A program made the translations under genes and the position numbers. Under the pieces are notes generated by a model. It saw nothing but the letters and a program-made list of their open reading frames with translations, did not search any database and had not been told where the DNA came from. From the NCBI GenBank assembly GCA_020048985.1, contig JAIFLR010000076.1, positions 1 through 64,000 on the forward strand: 64,000 bases of DNA, given 5' to 3'. The DNA comes from Halobacteriovorax sp. Its GTDB lineage: Bacteria > Bdellovibrionota > Bacteriovoracia > Bacteriovoracales > Bacteriovoracaceae. This document shows, in pieces, positions 53,082 through 62,100 of this stretch (its first letter is position 1; each line of letters begins with the position of its first letter).

Positions 53082-53098
53082 AGCAAGGACCATGCCAA
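53082..53098 (-). promoter_or_regulatory. Sigma-54 (-24/-12) promoter of the regulator-lipoprotein operon
   Basis: On the minus strand TTGGCATGGTCCTTGCT has GG and GC exactly 10 bases apart and differs from the consensus TTGGCACG-N4-TTGCW at a single fixed position. It begins just after the stop codon of the sigma-54 activator gene; the expected start is near 53071. Confidence 0.82.
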
Positions 53099-53099
53099 A

Positions 53100-54425
53100 T
53101 TAGAAAGTGAGTTGATGCTCTTGGAGAATGCGGTAGAAAGCGGAGCTGGATATTTTGAGTTCTTTGATACAGGCAGTGATTTTGCCATTATTTCTTTTCA
53201 TTGATTCTTCAACTGCGCGCTTTTCCAGGTTAGTGATGTATGACCTAAGTCCATGGTTTTGAACGTAATCTTCCCAGCCACTAACCAGCGGCACCTGGGC
53301 CTGTGCTTGAGGGATAATTGTTTTCTTCACTAAGGCGAGGTCTACTATTCCCGAGAGGCTTTGCGAGAATCTCTCGCAAACTTTTGATAGTTCCCGCACG
53401 TTACCAGGCCAGGGATAATTCTTCATCGCTTCCAAAGCTTCGGGTTTAATGACAAATCTTCGGGAAGATTTTTTTTGAAAATATTTAACCAGCAAATCAA
53501 TATCATCAGGTCTCTCTGAAATGGACTTTAAATGAAAGTGAAACCCGCTTAATCTAAAATATAAATCCTCTCTGAATTCCTTGCGCTGAACCTTCTCCAA
53601 TATGCCTTCACAAGTTGCAGAAATGAGAGTGAAATCACTCTTAATGGGAGTAGATGAACCAACTGGATAAAATGTTTTTTCATCCAGGGCCTTTAAAAGT
53701 TTTTGCTGCATTGATAGTGACATGGTGGCGACTTCATCCAGAAATAGAGTCCCCCCATTGGCAAGTTTGAGCTTCCCATCTTTCTTTTGATCTGCCCCCG
53801 TGAACGCACCTTTCTCGTGCCCAAAGAGTTCTGATTCGAGCAGAGTTTCTGAGACTTCCGAACAGTTGAGATGAACCAAAGGAGCATCGGGATGAGTGAT
53901 ATCGTGAATCAGTTTTCCTAAAAGGCTTTTACCTGTACCTGTGTTTCCAGAGATAAACAGATTTTGATTCTTTAAATTGATTTCGCAAAGTCGTCTAAGT
54001 TCCTGGATTGTTTCCGAATCTTGGGTGATAAACTCTTCACTTAGAAATTTCTCAAAGCGGGCACTTTTGCTCTGTAGGAACTTGTTTATGTAAACTGGAA
54101 GCTGATCCCGTAATTTGAATTTTGAGAGGTAGTGAGAGGCCCCTAGAGTATAGGCTTTTTCGATGATGTCTTCATGTTCATAGGAGCTAACTACAATACA
54201 ATGTGAGCCCTTTCTGACGATGGTGGGGATGATATCCACGCCCGAGCCATTTCCGAGCTCGATATCAGTAATAACGATGTCATAAAAGTTGTTTTTAAGT
54301 TTTAAAAACGCAGTCTCGCTATCAGGCGCCTCGTCCAGTACTCCATATTGCCCAAGTATTTCCCGCAAGTTAAGGCGGGCATACTTATCATCTTCAATAA
54401 TTAGAATACTAAGTTTTGATTTCAT
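53100..54425 (-). CDS. NtrC-family sigma-54-dependent response regulator
   Basis: A 441-residue activator with three domains. The receiver (residues 1-115) has its acidic pair Asp12-Asp13, phospho-acceptor Asp54 in VITDIEL, and Lys in YLSKF. The AAA+ domain (about residues 135-365) has Walker A GNTGTGKS, the sigma-54 contact loop GAFTGA and Walker B LFLDEVA. A Fis-type helix-turn-helix closes it (ITACIKELKISSSAFYRIL). No histidine kinase gene is nearby. The ATG at 54425 is chosen over a GTG two codons earlier. The sigma-54 promoter directly behind it is the obvious target. Confidence 0.94.
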   Translation of the reverse strand: MKSKLSILIIEDDKYARLNLREILGQYGVLDEAPDSETAFLKLKNNFYDIVITDIELGNGSGVDIIPTIVRKGSHCIVVSSYEHEDIIEKAYTLGASHYLSKFKLRDQLPVYINKFLQSKSARFEKFLSEEFITQDSETIQELRRLCEINLKNQNLFISGNTGTGKSLLGKLIHDITHPDAPLVHLNCSEVSETLLESELFGHEKGAFTGADQKKDGKLKLANGGTLFLDEVATMSLSMQQKLLKALDEKTFYPVGSSTPIKSDFTLISATCEGILEKVQRKEFREDLYFRLSGFHFHLKSISERPDDIDLLVKYFQKKSSRRFVIKPEALEAMKNYPWPGNVRELSKVCERFSQSLSGIVDLALVKKTIIPQAQAQVPLVSGWEDYVQNHGLRSYITNLEKRAVEESMKRNNGKITACIKELKISSSAFYRILQEHQLTF

Positions 54426-54470
54426 GTTCACATAGGTTTATTCTAGAAACATTCCGATTTCAAATACTGG

Positions 54471-54485
54471 ATTCGGAATCCGAAT
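54471..54485. promoter_or_regulatory. 15-base palindrome between divergent regulator and nagB genes
   Basis: ATTCGGA and TCCGAAT flank one central base as a perfect inverted repeat. A related half-site ATTCCGAT lies at 54451-54458. It sits 46 bases before the activator ATG and 33 before the nagB ATG, well placed to be an operator for either gene. Confidence 0.5.
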
Positions 54486-54517
54486 ATTTTACATAGTTTT
54501 TCTTGAGTTGGACCTAT

Positions 54518-55237
54518 ATGCGAATCATTTTAAGTAAGAGCACAGAAGAAGCAGTTGATGCCGTAACGACCATCATCCTCGATAAGTTGGCCTCCCGTCC
54601 TTCCATGGTTCTTGGTTTGGCCACGGGAAGGACGATGGAGCCCGTTTATGCCGAATGGGTCTCTAAGGTTAGGGCGAACCCAATTAAAATGGATAAGGCC
54701 TTCTTCTTCATGCTGGATGAGTATCTGGGAATAGATGAAAACCATCCTTCAAGTTTTAAAAGCTATATTAAAGATCGCCTGATCCATCCTTTAAATCTTG
54801 CCGAGTCTCAGTTTGCTTTTCCACCTATCCATCTTGGTGGTGAATATTACGAAAGACTCATTAAGGAAGCCGGTGGAATTGACCTGCAGCTTTTGGGAAT
54901 CGGGGTCAACGGACATATTGGTTTCAATGAGCCCGGATCATCAGTGAAGTCCCGAACCAGAGAGGTCGAGCTCACACCTGAAACGATGGAGGCCAACAAA
55001 AGTCATTTCGGTGCTGGTAAAATGCCGAGCAAAGCCTTGAGCATGGGGATTGGTTCTATTTTGGAAGGAAAAGAACTTCTGATGCTAGCAACCGGAAAAT
55101 CGAAGGCAACGGCGATTAAATATCTACTTAATCATCACGACGATGAGTCTTGTCCCGCAACTTTTTTAAAGTCACATCCTCATTTTACTTTAGTTTTGGA
55201 TCCAGATGCGGCTTGTAGAATTTCATTAAATATTTGA
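54518..55237 (+). CDS. nagB: Glucosamine-6-phosphate deaminase
   Basis: A 239-residue NagB: LGLATGRTMEPVY (phosphate loop), MLDEYLGI, and the core LLGIGVNGHIGFNEPGS. It turns glucosamine 6-phosphate into fructose 6-phosphate and ammonia, feeding amino sugars (for instance from prey peptidoglycan) into glycolysis. The ATG at 54518 is preferred over a TTG at 54503. Its 3' end overlaps the convergent PIG-L deacetylase gene by 58 bases, unusually long for this window. Confidence 0.92.
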   Translation: MRIILSKSTEEAVDAVTTIILDKLASRPSMVLGLATGRTMEPVYAEWVSKVRANPIKMDKAFFFMLDEYLGIDENHPSSFKSYIKDRLIHPLNLAESQFAFPPIHLGGEYYERLIKEAGGIDLQLLGIGVNGHIGFNEPGSSVKSRTREVELTPETMEANKSHFGAGKMPSKALSMGIGSILEGKELLMLATGKSKATAIKYLLNHHDDESCPATFLKSHPHFTLVLDPDAACRISLNI

Positions 55238-55989
55238 CCGAGATCAGCCAGAGAAGACAGGAAGGGTGAGGGAAGTTTTGCATTTGAAAATTTGCCATTT
55301 TTAAAAAGCTGCAAATGATAAATTACACCAAACGGCATCTGTGGAACCTCGCCACCAACGTTCGAAATAATTTCTCCACCACGACGTACATTGTCCATCA
55401 TCCAGGCAGGAAGTCTTAGGTGATAAGGATTGCGGGCAACTTCACCCTCGTGCATAGCAAGTGCTTTCATTTGAAATTCTAATATTTCATTTGGTACTTC
55501 AATAAGACAATTTGGTTTTTCCATCGCCCCCCAGAATTCAGTCCAGGCCACGAGTGTATTCATTTTGGAAGTTTTCAGAACTTTTTCCAAAAGCTTGCCG
55601 GTTTTTATGTGAGTCGGGTGATGATCTTTTAAATGGGGAGCAAGAATCAGGTTTGGCTGATACTTCTGGATAAGACTCTTAAGTTCTTTGGCCTTGGTTG
55701 GCCAATCTTCACTTAAGATATCCAAATCCATTTCTAAAAAATCGCAGGCACTCTTAAGTTCTTTAAGGCGCGCCTTCTGTCTTTCTTTTTTAGATCCAAG
55801 AGTCACGGCCACATTAATGATATGAGCATTGTTCTCATGCATAAGCCTGAGGGGTAAAGATCCAATAATGGATTCATCATCAGGATGCGGAGAAAGTATA
55901 AGGATAGTGAACGGTAAAGATGATTTTTGAACTAAGGGATAAGAAGGAAAAGGAGAACTGAGAGTTTTGATAAGTTGGGTGAATTCCAT
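55180..55989 (-). CDS. PIG-L/LmbE-family deacetylase
   Basis: A 269-residue zinc-dependent deacetylase with the motif SPHPDDE near residue 33 and a later LAPHLKDHHPTHI that supplies the third zinc ligand. The family removes acetyl groups from N-acetylglucosamine-type substrates. No signal peptide is seen, so it should act in the cytoplasm. The ATG at 55989 has AAGG and GGTGA upstream; a longer TTG start at 56037 is less likely. It converges with nagB over 58 bases, and a shared amino-sugar role is plausible. Confidence 0.88.
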   Translation of the reverse strand: MEFTQLIKTLSSPFPSYPLVQKSSLPFTILILSPHPDDESIIGSLPLRLMHENNAHIINVAVTLGSKKERQKARLKELKSACDFLEMDLDILSEDWPTKAKELKSLIQKYQPNLILAPHLKDHHPTHIKTGKLLEKVLKTSKMNTLVAWTEFWGAMEKPNCLIEVPNEILEFQMKALAMHEGEVARNPYHLRLPAWMMDNVRRGGEIISNVGGEVPQMPFGVIYHLQLFKNGKFSNAKLPSPFLSSLADLGQIFNEILQAASGSKTKVK

Positions 55990-56167
55990 TTCACCGGCCT
56001 TCATTAAATTCGCGTAAGCGTTGTTAGAACGTAACAAAACGCTATTAGGATCAAAACGGATCTAAACATATTGCCTCTCAAGTGTGTACTTGAAATGAAT
56101 CTACCAACTGTTGAATTGAAACGTCTAGAGGTGAGATTAAGGTTACAATACACTAATTGAGTTTCAA

Positions 56168-57544
56168 TTAGTTACGCTTGTAATCGTCTTGAAGGCGCAC
56201 AATGTCATCTTCTCCCAGATAGGTTCCCACCTGAGCTTCGATCAAAACCAGGTTTTCTGTGTGGTTGTTGAATAAGCGGTGCTTGGCCTCTTTAGGGATG
56301 TAGGTGGACTCATTTTGCTTAAGCTCAAAGACGCGATCATCGATCGTGATGGTGGCAATTCCACTGACAACAATCCAATGTTCTGAGCGGTGGTGGTGAT
56401 ATTGAAGTGAGAGTTTAGCACCCGGTCTGACGGTGATTTGTTTTACTTTGTAGCCAGGATTTTCTTCAAGGATAGTGTATGTTCCCCATGGCCTGTGGGC
56501 CGTCGTGTGAACATTAGTCATTTCAACATTTAATTTTTTAACTTCTGCTACGAGCTCTTTAACTTTTTGAGTTGAACCTTTTTTGGCGATTACGATGGCA
56601 TCCGTTGTATCCACAATCATTAAATCTTCGACGTCGATGGTTGATATCAAACGTTTGTTTCCAATGATGAGATTATTTTTTGATCCAATATGAATCACAT
56701 TTTCGCTAATGGTATTCCCTGAATTATCTTTTGGAAGAGCATCATAAAGAGCATCAAAGGAACCTAGATCACTCCATCCGATATCTGCTGGAACAACTTT
56801 GACCAACGTTGATTTTTCCATAACAGCGTAGTCAATGCTCTCTGACCTTATGGCCTTCATGTCTTCCATACGAACTCTTATGACTTCAGCTTCTTTTTTA
56901 GCAGCATTAAAGGCTTTAAGTGAATCAGCATAAATATCAGGAGTGTGCTTTTTTAATTCACTTAAAAACGCACCGGCCTTAAAGCAGAACATTCCACTGT
57001 TCCAGAAAAAGTTTCCTGCCTTCAAATAACTTTCCGCTGTTTGCGCGTCAGGTTTCTCTTTAAATGATTTAACATCGAAACCGCTGGCTTCAATATAACC
57101 GTAGCCGGTCTCCGCATAGTGCGGCTTAATTCCAAAAGTCACAAGATTATCAGCATGGGCCAGTTCCACTGCCTGCTTGATTGCTTTTTCGTAGTCAGAT
57201 TGTTTTTCAATCAAATGGTCTGAGGGCACGATTAAAAGAATCTCTTCTGGATCAGCTGCGAGTGCGGCAATGGCAATCGCAGGGGCCGTGTTTCTTCCCA
57301 CTGGCTCAAGAATAAACTGACAAGGCTTTTTGGCGTGGATTTGTTCAGTCTGATCAAGACCCAAAAAATATTGTTCTTGATTGATCACAACTTTAAATGA
57401 ATCGGCGTGATTTATATTTCTTGAAATCGTTTTTTGAAAAAGAGATTCATCGCCAAATAGCTGGCAAAATTGTTTGGGATAAAGTGTCCGGGAGACAGGC
57501 CACAGGCGTGTACCAGACCCACCACAAAGGATTACAACTTGCAT
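56168..57544 (-). CDS. manC: Mannose-1-phosphate guanylyltransferase / mannose-6-phosphate isomerase
   Basis: A 458-residue bifunctional enzyme of the ManC/AlgA/CpsB type. The N-terminal nucleotidyltransferase has CGGSGTRLWPVSR with PKQF and FKEKPD. The C-terminal cupin isomerase domain has LSLQYHHHRSEHW and RPWGTYTIL. It makes GDP-mannose for surface polysaccharide. The ATG at 57544 has GGAG 7 bases upstream. It follows mgtE closely (18 bases). A weak 7-base hairpin (56154-56172) spans its stop. Confidence 0.94.
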   Translation of the reverse strand: MQVVILCGGSGTRLWPVSRTLYPKQFCQLFGDESLFQKTISRNINHADSFKVVINQEQYFLGLDQTEQIHAKKPCQFILEPVGRNTAPAIAIAALAADPEEILLIVPSDHLIEKQSDYEKAIKQAVELAHADNLVTFGIKPHYAETGYGYIEASGFDVKSFKEKPDAQTAESYLKAGNFFWNSGMFCFKAGAFLSELKKHTPDIYADSLKAFNAAKKEAEVIRVRMEDMKAIRSESIDYAVMEKSTLVKVVPADIGWSDLGSFDALYDALPKDNSGNTISENVIHIGSKNNLIIGNKRLISTIDVEDLMIVDTTDAIVIAKKGSTQKVKELVAEVKKLNVEMTNVHTTAHRPWGTYTILEENPGYKVKQITVRPGAKLSLQYHHHRSEHWIVVSGIATITIDDRVFELKQNESTYIPKEAKHRLFNNHTENLVLIEAQVGTYLGEDDIVRLQDDYKRN

Positions 57545-57562
57545 AAGTGACTCCAAGTAAAC

Positions 57563-58969
57563 TTAGGAAATGCCAAAAGTAATAGAGGCTACTGTGAAAT
57601 ATATCAGAAGGCCGGTGATATCGACAATGGTAGAAATAGCGGGGCTAGCTACAACTGCGGGATCTCCACCCATACGACGGACAATTAACGGGAGTCCGGC
57701 CCCAATGACAGCCGAGGTGATGACCTGAATGGCAATGGCAAACGAGATAGTGAAGGCAATATAACTCATGCTAAATCCCGAAGGAAGTAGGGCATGAAAA
57801 GAGAGAAAAGCGATTTTTAAATAAGTGAGTATTGCTACCGTCAAAGAAAGCATGAAAGAAATTTTAGCCTCTTTAAAAATAATTTTTGCCCAGTCCTCGT
57901 CATGAATTTCACCCAGTGAAAGTGAGCGGATAATAACGGTCGCTGCTTGAGAACCAGTGTTTCCACCTGTCGCCGCCATCATGGGCATGTACATGGCAAG
58001 AATGATAAAGCTCTCAAGCACACTCTGGTAGGCACTAATAATCATCCCGGAAATAATGCCGATGGCTGCAAGGGAAACGACCCATACCACTCGTTTTTTA
58101 AAGTGGTGGAATGACGAGGTTTGAAGATACTCATCATCGTTCGGCGAGGTCATGATCCCCCCGAATTTTTCAAAGTCCTCTGCCTGTTCGGCTCGAATAA
58201 TATCGATGGCTTCTTCGTGAGAAACAATTCCTACAAGCTGGTTCAGTGAATTTAAAACAGGTATAGCAACAAGGTCATACTTTTCAATTTTCTGTGCAAC
58301 TGATTCTCTGTCTTCATTTACTTCTGAATAAACAAAAAACTCATTAATCATTTCTATGACTTTGTCTTTTGGATCTGACATGACGAGATCTTTAAGTGTC
58401 ACTAAGCCTTTCATCACCATGGAATCATCAACGACGTAAATATAATAGATCATGTCTTTAGAAGGAGCATCTTTGCGAATTTTCGCCAGGGCTTCCGCAG
58501 CCGTCATGTCGGCAAAGATCGTGGCAAAATTCGTCGTCATAATCCCACCGGCCGTTTCTGGCGGGTAGGCGGAAAGAATAATAACATCTTCCCTGACGTG
58601 CTTGTCTAAATAGGGGAGTAATTCGATCTGTTGTTCTTTGGTCAGTTCCTGGTAAAGATCTGCCCTGATATCAGAAAACATATGCCCAAAGACCTTAGCA
58701 AAAGACCTTCGGTCAAGAGCATGGAACAATTTCAATTGAATTGATTGAGAGAAATCTGAAAAAATACGGCCCTGATCTTCAATATCCAGCTTACGCAAAA
58801 AGGCTATAACCTCTTCAAGAGGCTTTTCTTCCATGAATTCGGCAACGTCCATGGTCGGAAGTTCTTCAAACATTTCAACGAGTTCCGCAGTTTTACCCTG
58901 CTCAGATAGATCCTGGAGGATCTCCTGGTTCTCTGCTTCTTGAAGTTCTTCTCTATCTTCTGATGCCAT
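57563..58969 (-). CDS. mgtE: MgtE magnesium transporter
   Basis: A 468-residue MgtE. The N-terminal helical superhelix domain spans residues about 1-140, a pair of CBS domains 145-270, and five membrane segments 300-468 with the pore signature NTGSQAATVIIRSLSLGE. Magnesium binding to the CBS and N-domains closes the channel in this family. The ATG has no ribosome site; GATAAT ends 8 bases before it, another possible leaderless start. Confidence 0.95.
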   Translation of the reverse strand: MASEDREELQEAENQEILQDLSEQGKTAELVEMFEELPTMDVAEFMEEKPLEEVIAFLRKLDIEDQGRIFSDFSQSIQLKLFHALDRRSFAKVFGHMFSDIRADLYQELTKEQQIELLPYLDKHVREDVIILSAYPPETAGGIMTTNFATIFADMTAAEALAKIRKDAPSKDMIYYIYVVDDSMVMKGLVTLKDLVMSDPKDKVIEMINEFFVYSEVNEDRESVAQKIEKYDLVAIPVLNSLNQLVGIVSHEEAIDIIRAEQAEDFEKFGGIMTSPNDDEYLQTSSFHHFKKRVVWVVSLAAIGIISGMIISAYQSVLESFIILAMYMPMMAATGGNTGSQAATVIIRSLSLGEIHDEDWAKIIFKEAKISFMLSLTVAILTYLKIAFLSFHALLPSGFSMSYIAFTISFAIAIQVITSAVIGAGLPLIVRRMGGDPAVVASPAISTIVDITGLLIYFTVASITFGIS

Positions 58970-59071
58970 AAATAAATATTATCTGCAAAATAGGCGTTGG
59001 TATATGAATCTATAGTACTTTAAAGCCTTAATTTTCCATAGTTTAAAGCTAATGGTGATAGAAAAAAAACA

Positions 59072-59098
59072 TTAAGAAATTCTGAGAAAGTTCGATAA
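59072..59098 (+). promoter_or_regulatory. Sigma-28-like promoter of the modular receiver/TPR gene
   Basis: TTCGATAA at 59091-59098 matches 6 of 8 bases of the FliA -10. At exactly 11 bases upstream stands TTAAGAAA, a partial -35 (4 of 8). The -10 ends 8 bases before the ATG at 59107 with no ribosome site. Confidence 0.45.
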
Positions 59099-59106
59099 GT
59101 ATTCGT

Positions 59107-62100
59107 ATGACGAACGTCCCAATTATAAAATTTATGTTTCGATCCGAATGGAAGGCTTTGCCTGATGCTTTGCATATGGGTCCGGTCTACGAGTCTGAAA
59201 ATTTTGATTCTGCCAATGACATAACTACTTTTTTAAGTGGAGTCCCAGCAGGATTGGTTATTGTCTCTCTCCAGGATAAGAACGATCTCGTCCAGCTAGC
59301 AACGATGATGAAGCTTGTGAAGAAAGTCGCATCAGGTACTACTTTGAAAGTGATGGTAGTTAATTTTTCTGCCAATAGGCAGTTTGAAAAAGCTGTCGAA
59401 AAATTAGGAATTTTAGATTTAATTGATGGAAAAATCCAGACCAAAGCCTTGAGATATAAGATCGACTTTATGATGAAGTCGATAAACGCTCAGTTAAAGA
59501 AAAGTGCGAACGCTGCTACTAGTTCGGTTAAGGCTTTAGAAAATACAAAATCCCAAGAAAAGAAAGCTGCTGAAAATATCCCAGTTTGGTCAAGTCCACT
59601 GGATTGTGAAGATGATATCTGGATCCTTCGCGCGGAAGTCGATTGTAAAAAGATTATTAGCAGATGGTTAATCAAGCTTGTTGGCCCTAGCCCCTACGTT
59701 GCGGGCTGGGTAGAGTCAGGCACACCTGGGCTCTGGAAGTTCGATTTCAAATCAAACAAAGATTCATTTATAGCTGGTGAGGGGACTTGGTACTTTAGCG
59801 GGGATCAAAAACCAGATTTCATTTGGAATGAAAATATATGGACTTTTACTGGTGAATCATTCGAATTATATTACAAAGAGAAAGACCAGAATTTATCTCG
59901 CCTGAAGCTAAAAGATAAAACACTAACTATCTCTAAAACATCTGAATTTGCCAGGATGAGAGAGAAAGTCATTCTTGAAAGCTTTGACAAAGACCTAGTC
60001 TTTAAAAAAGAGCTTCAGGAAAATATTGAAAATGAAAATTTTGATGGTGAAAAAGAGAAACTTCAGAATCTTGCAGGCAAGGGAAAGACTGAATCACTTA
60101 CCCAAGGGCCACTTTCAGGAAAAAGCAAGACCGATGCTCTGAACAATGATCCTCTTTCAGGAAAAAATAAGACAGACTCCTTAAATCAGGGTCCACTATC
60201 AGGAAAAACTGAGCCTTCTGGGAACAAAAAAGATGATCCTCTAGCGATGGATCTTGAGTCTGGCGATAACTCATTAAACAATGATCCTCTTTCACAGAAG
60301 ACCAAGACCACAAAGGGATCCACTTTCTGGAAAGGTAAAAATGAATACGAAAAAGAGGGCAAGCCTGAGGCTGATGACTTGCATTCTACTGCTAGCGAAG
60401 GAGTAAAGTCTGGAGCAGAACTTTCTCTGGATGCAAATGGTAAGCACGAGAAATATTATAAGAATCATAATGAAGCTGAAAAATTTGAGGCTAAAGATGT
60501 TGGCCACGCGATTAAAAAAGATGGAGTCAGTGACAATCTTAAGGGAAAAACTGATCCTACCCAAGCTGCGCAAAATGGTGCAGCTGATTTAAACGGGAAG
60601 TCCTCAACTGACAAGTTGAAGGCGCACCTTACTTCACCAGAATCGGCAAAGGACAAGTCGGGTCAAGGTGAAACTCAAAAGTCTGAGAGAGATTTGAGTG
60701 GAAGAAATTCAACCGATAAACTTCAGGGGCATTTAACATCTCCAGACGCAAAAAAACAAAATGCTACGAAAGAACTTTCGGGTGAAAAGACGCTAGGTCA
60801 TGCAGCTGCTGAAAAAGAAGCCAAAGAAAAAGCAGCCAAAGATGCGACTACTTCTAAAACTGAAATTGAGAAAAAGACAGAGTTACTGGCCGCTCTTAAG
60901 GCAAAAAAACAAAAAATAGAAGAAGAGAACCAAGAGAAAGAAGCCATCGCTAAAAGAAAAGAAAGCGCTTCATCAGCAGCCTCTAAACAAAACGCTGATG
61001 GAGAGAATCTTGATATAGATAAAGATAAAACACGGTCTAAAGAAATATTGGATAAAGAGAAATCATCGGCCACTAGACTGGAAAGCGAAACCAAGTCAGG
61101 CAAGTTACTTAATTTTAAAGACAAAGAAGTTGAGAGTAACTTTGAAGCAACTAATATCTGGTCCAGAGATTTGGATGAATCGATACAAACGGCAAAAGTA
61201 ACCTCTTATCTTGTGCAAGATCAAACCAGGGTTAGTTGTAATCTGGATGATCATTTTGACCAGTCGATTATTTTCACGACCACCGAAAGTGGTATATCAC
61301 AGTCTGAAAAAGTTACTTTAAATTTAAACTTTAAATATCTCAATAAGAGCACGGATCTAAAGTTTGATGGAAATATTACTCAAATGGAATCAGATCATGA
61401 AGGAACTCAATACATTACGGTTGAGATCTCAAAAGAGAACGTTTCGGCTTTTAATGCTTTTATGAAGTTGTACAATATGCGACAGAAGAACATCGACTTT
61501 TATTCTGAGAACGAGATCCTAGTGGTTGATAAGAATCCTGGATCACGCAATAGACTTCTCAAAATTGTCTGTGACATGGGTGCCAAGAGACACTTGGTAC
61601 ACACGGCCAGCGGCTTGGTAGAAGCGACAAATGTATTGAATGAAAAAAAGATAACTCTTGTTTTGTCCGATTATCTGGTTGCTGGTGGATCAGGCTTTGA
61701 TCTATTCAAGATGCTGCGTGAGCAGCAGCCAACCAATAAAGATCTTTGTTTGGTCCTGGTTACTTCAAACATATCTCAAACGGCTGTCGCTAAAGCTGCC
61801 GAGGAAGATGTAGATTCGTTTATCATTAAGCCTTACACCCTTCAGAGTATCCAAGAGAATTTAATTTCAACCATCGTCGCGAAGGTTAGTCCCTCTGAGT
61901 ATATGCTTAAGATAGATGAGGCCAAAAAATTCATTCAAATAGCAGATTTGGATAAAGCAACTGAGCTTCTAAATCAGGCGATGAAGCTTCATCCTAAACC
62001 GGCACTTGCTCTCTTTTACATGGGTCAAGTTGAATACATGAGAACCTATGTTGAAGAGGCACAGGGTTCATACCAAGAAGGACTTTCATTCAACACTATT

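Noticed and set aside
56154-56172. CTAATTG/CAATTAG hairpin at the end of manC as a terminator
   Set aside because: AT-rich 7-base stem with no T-run after it; too weak to call.
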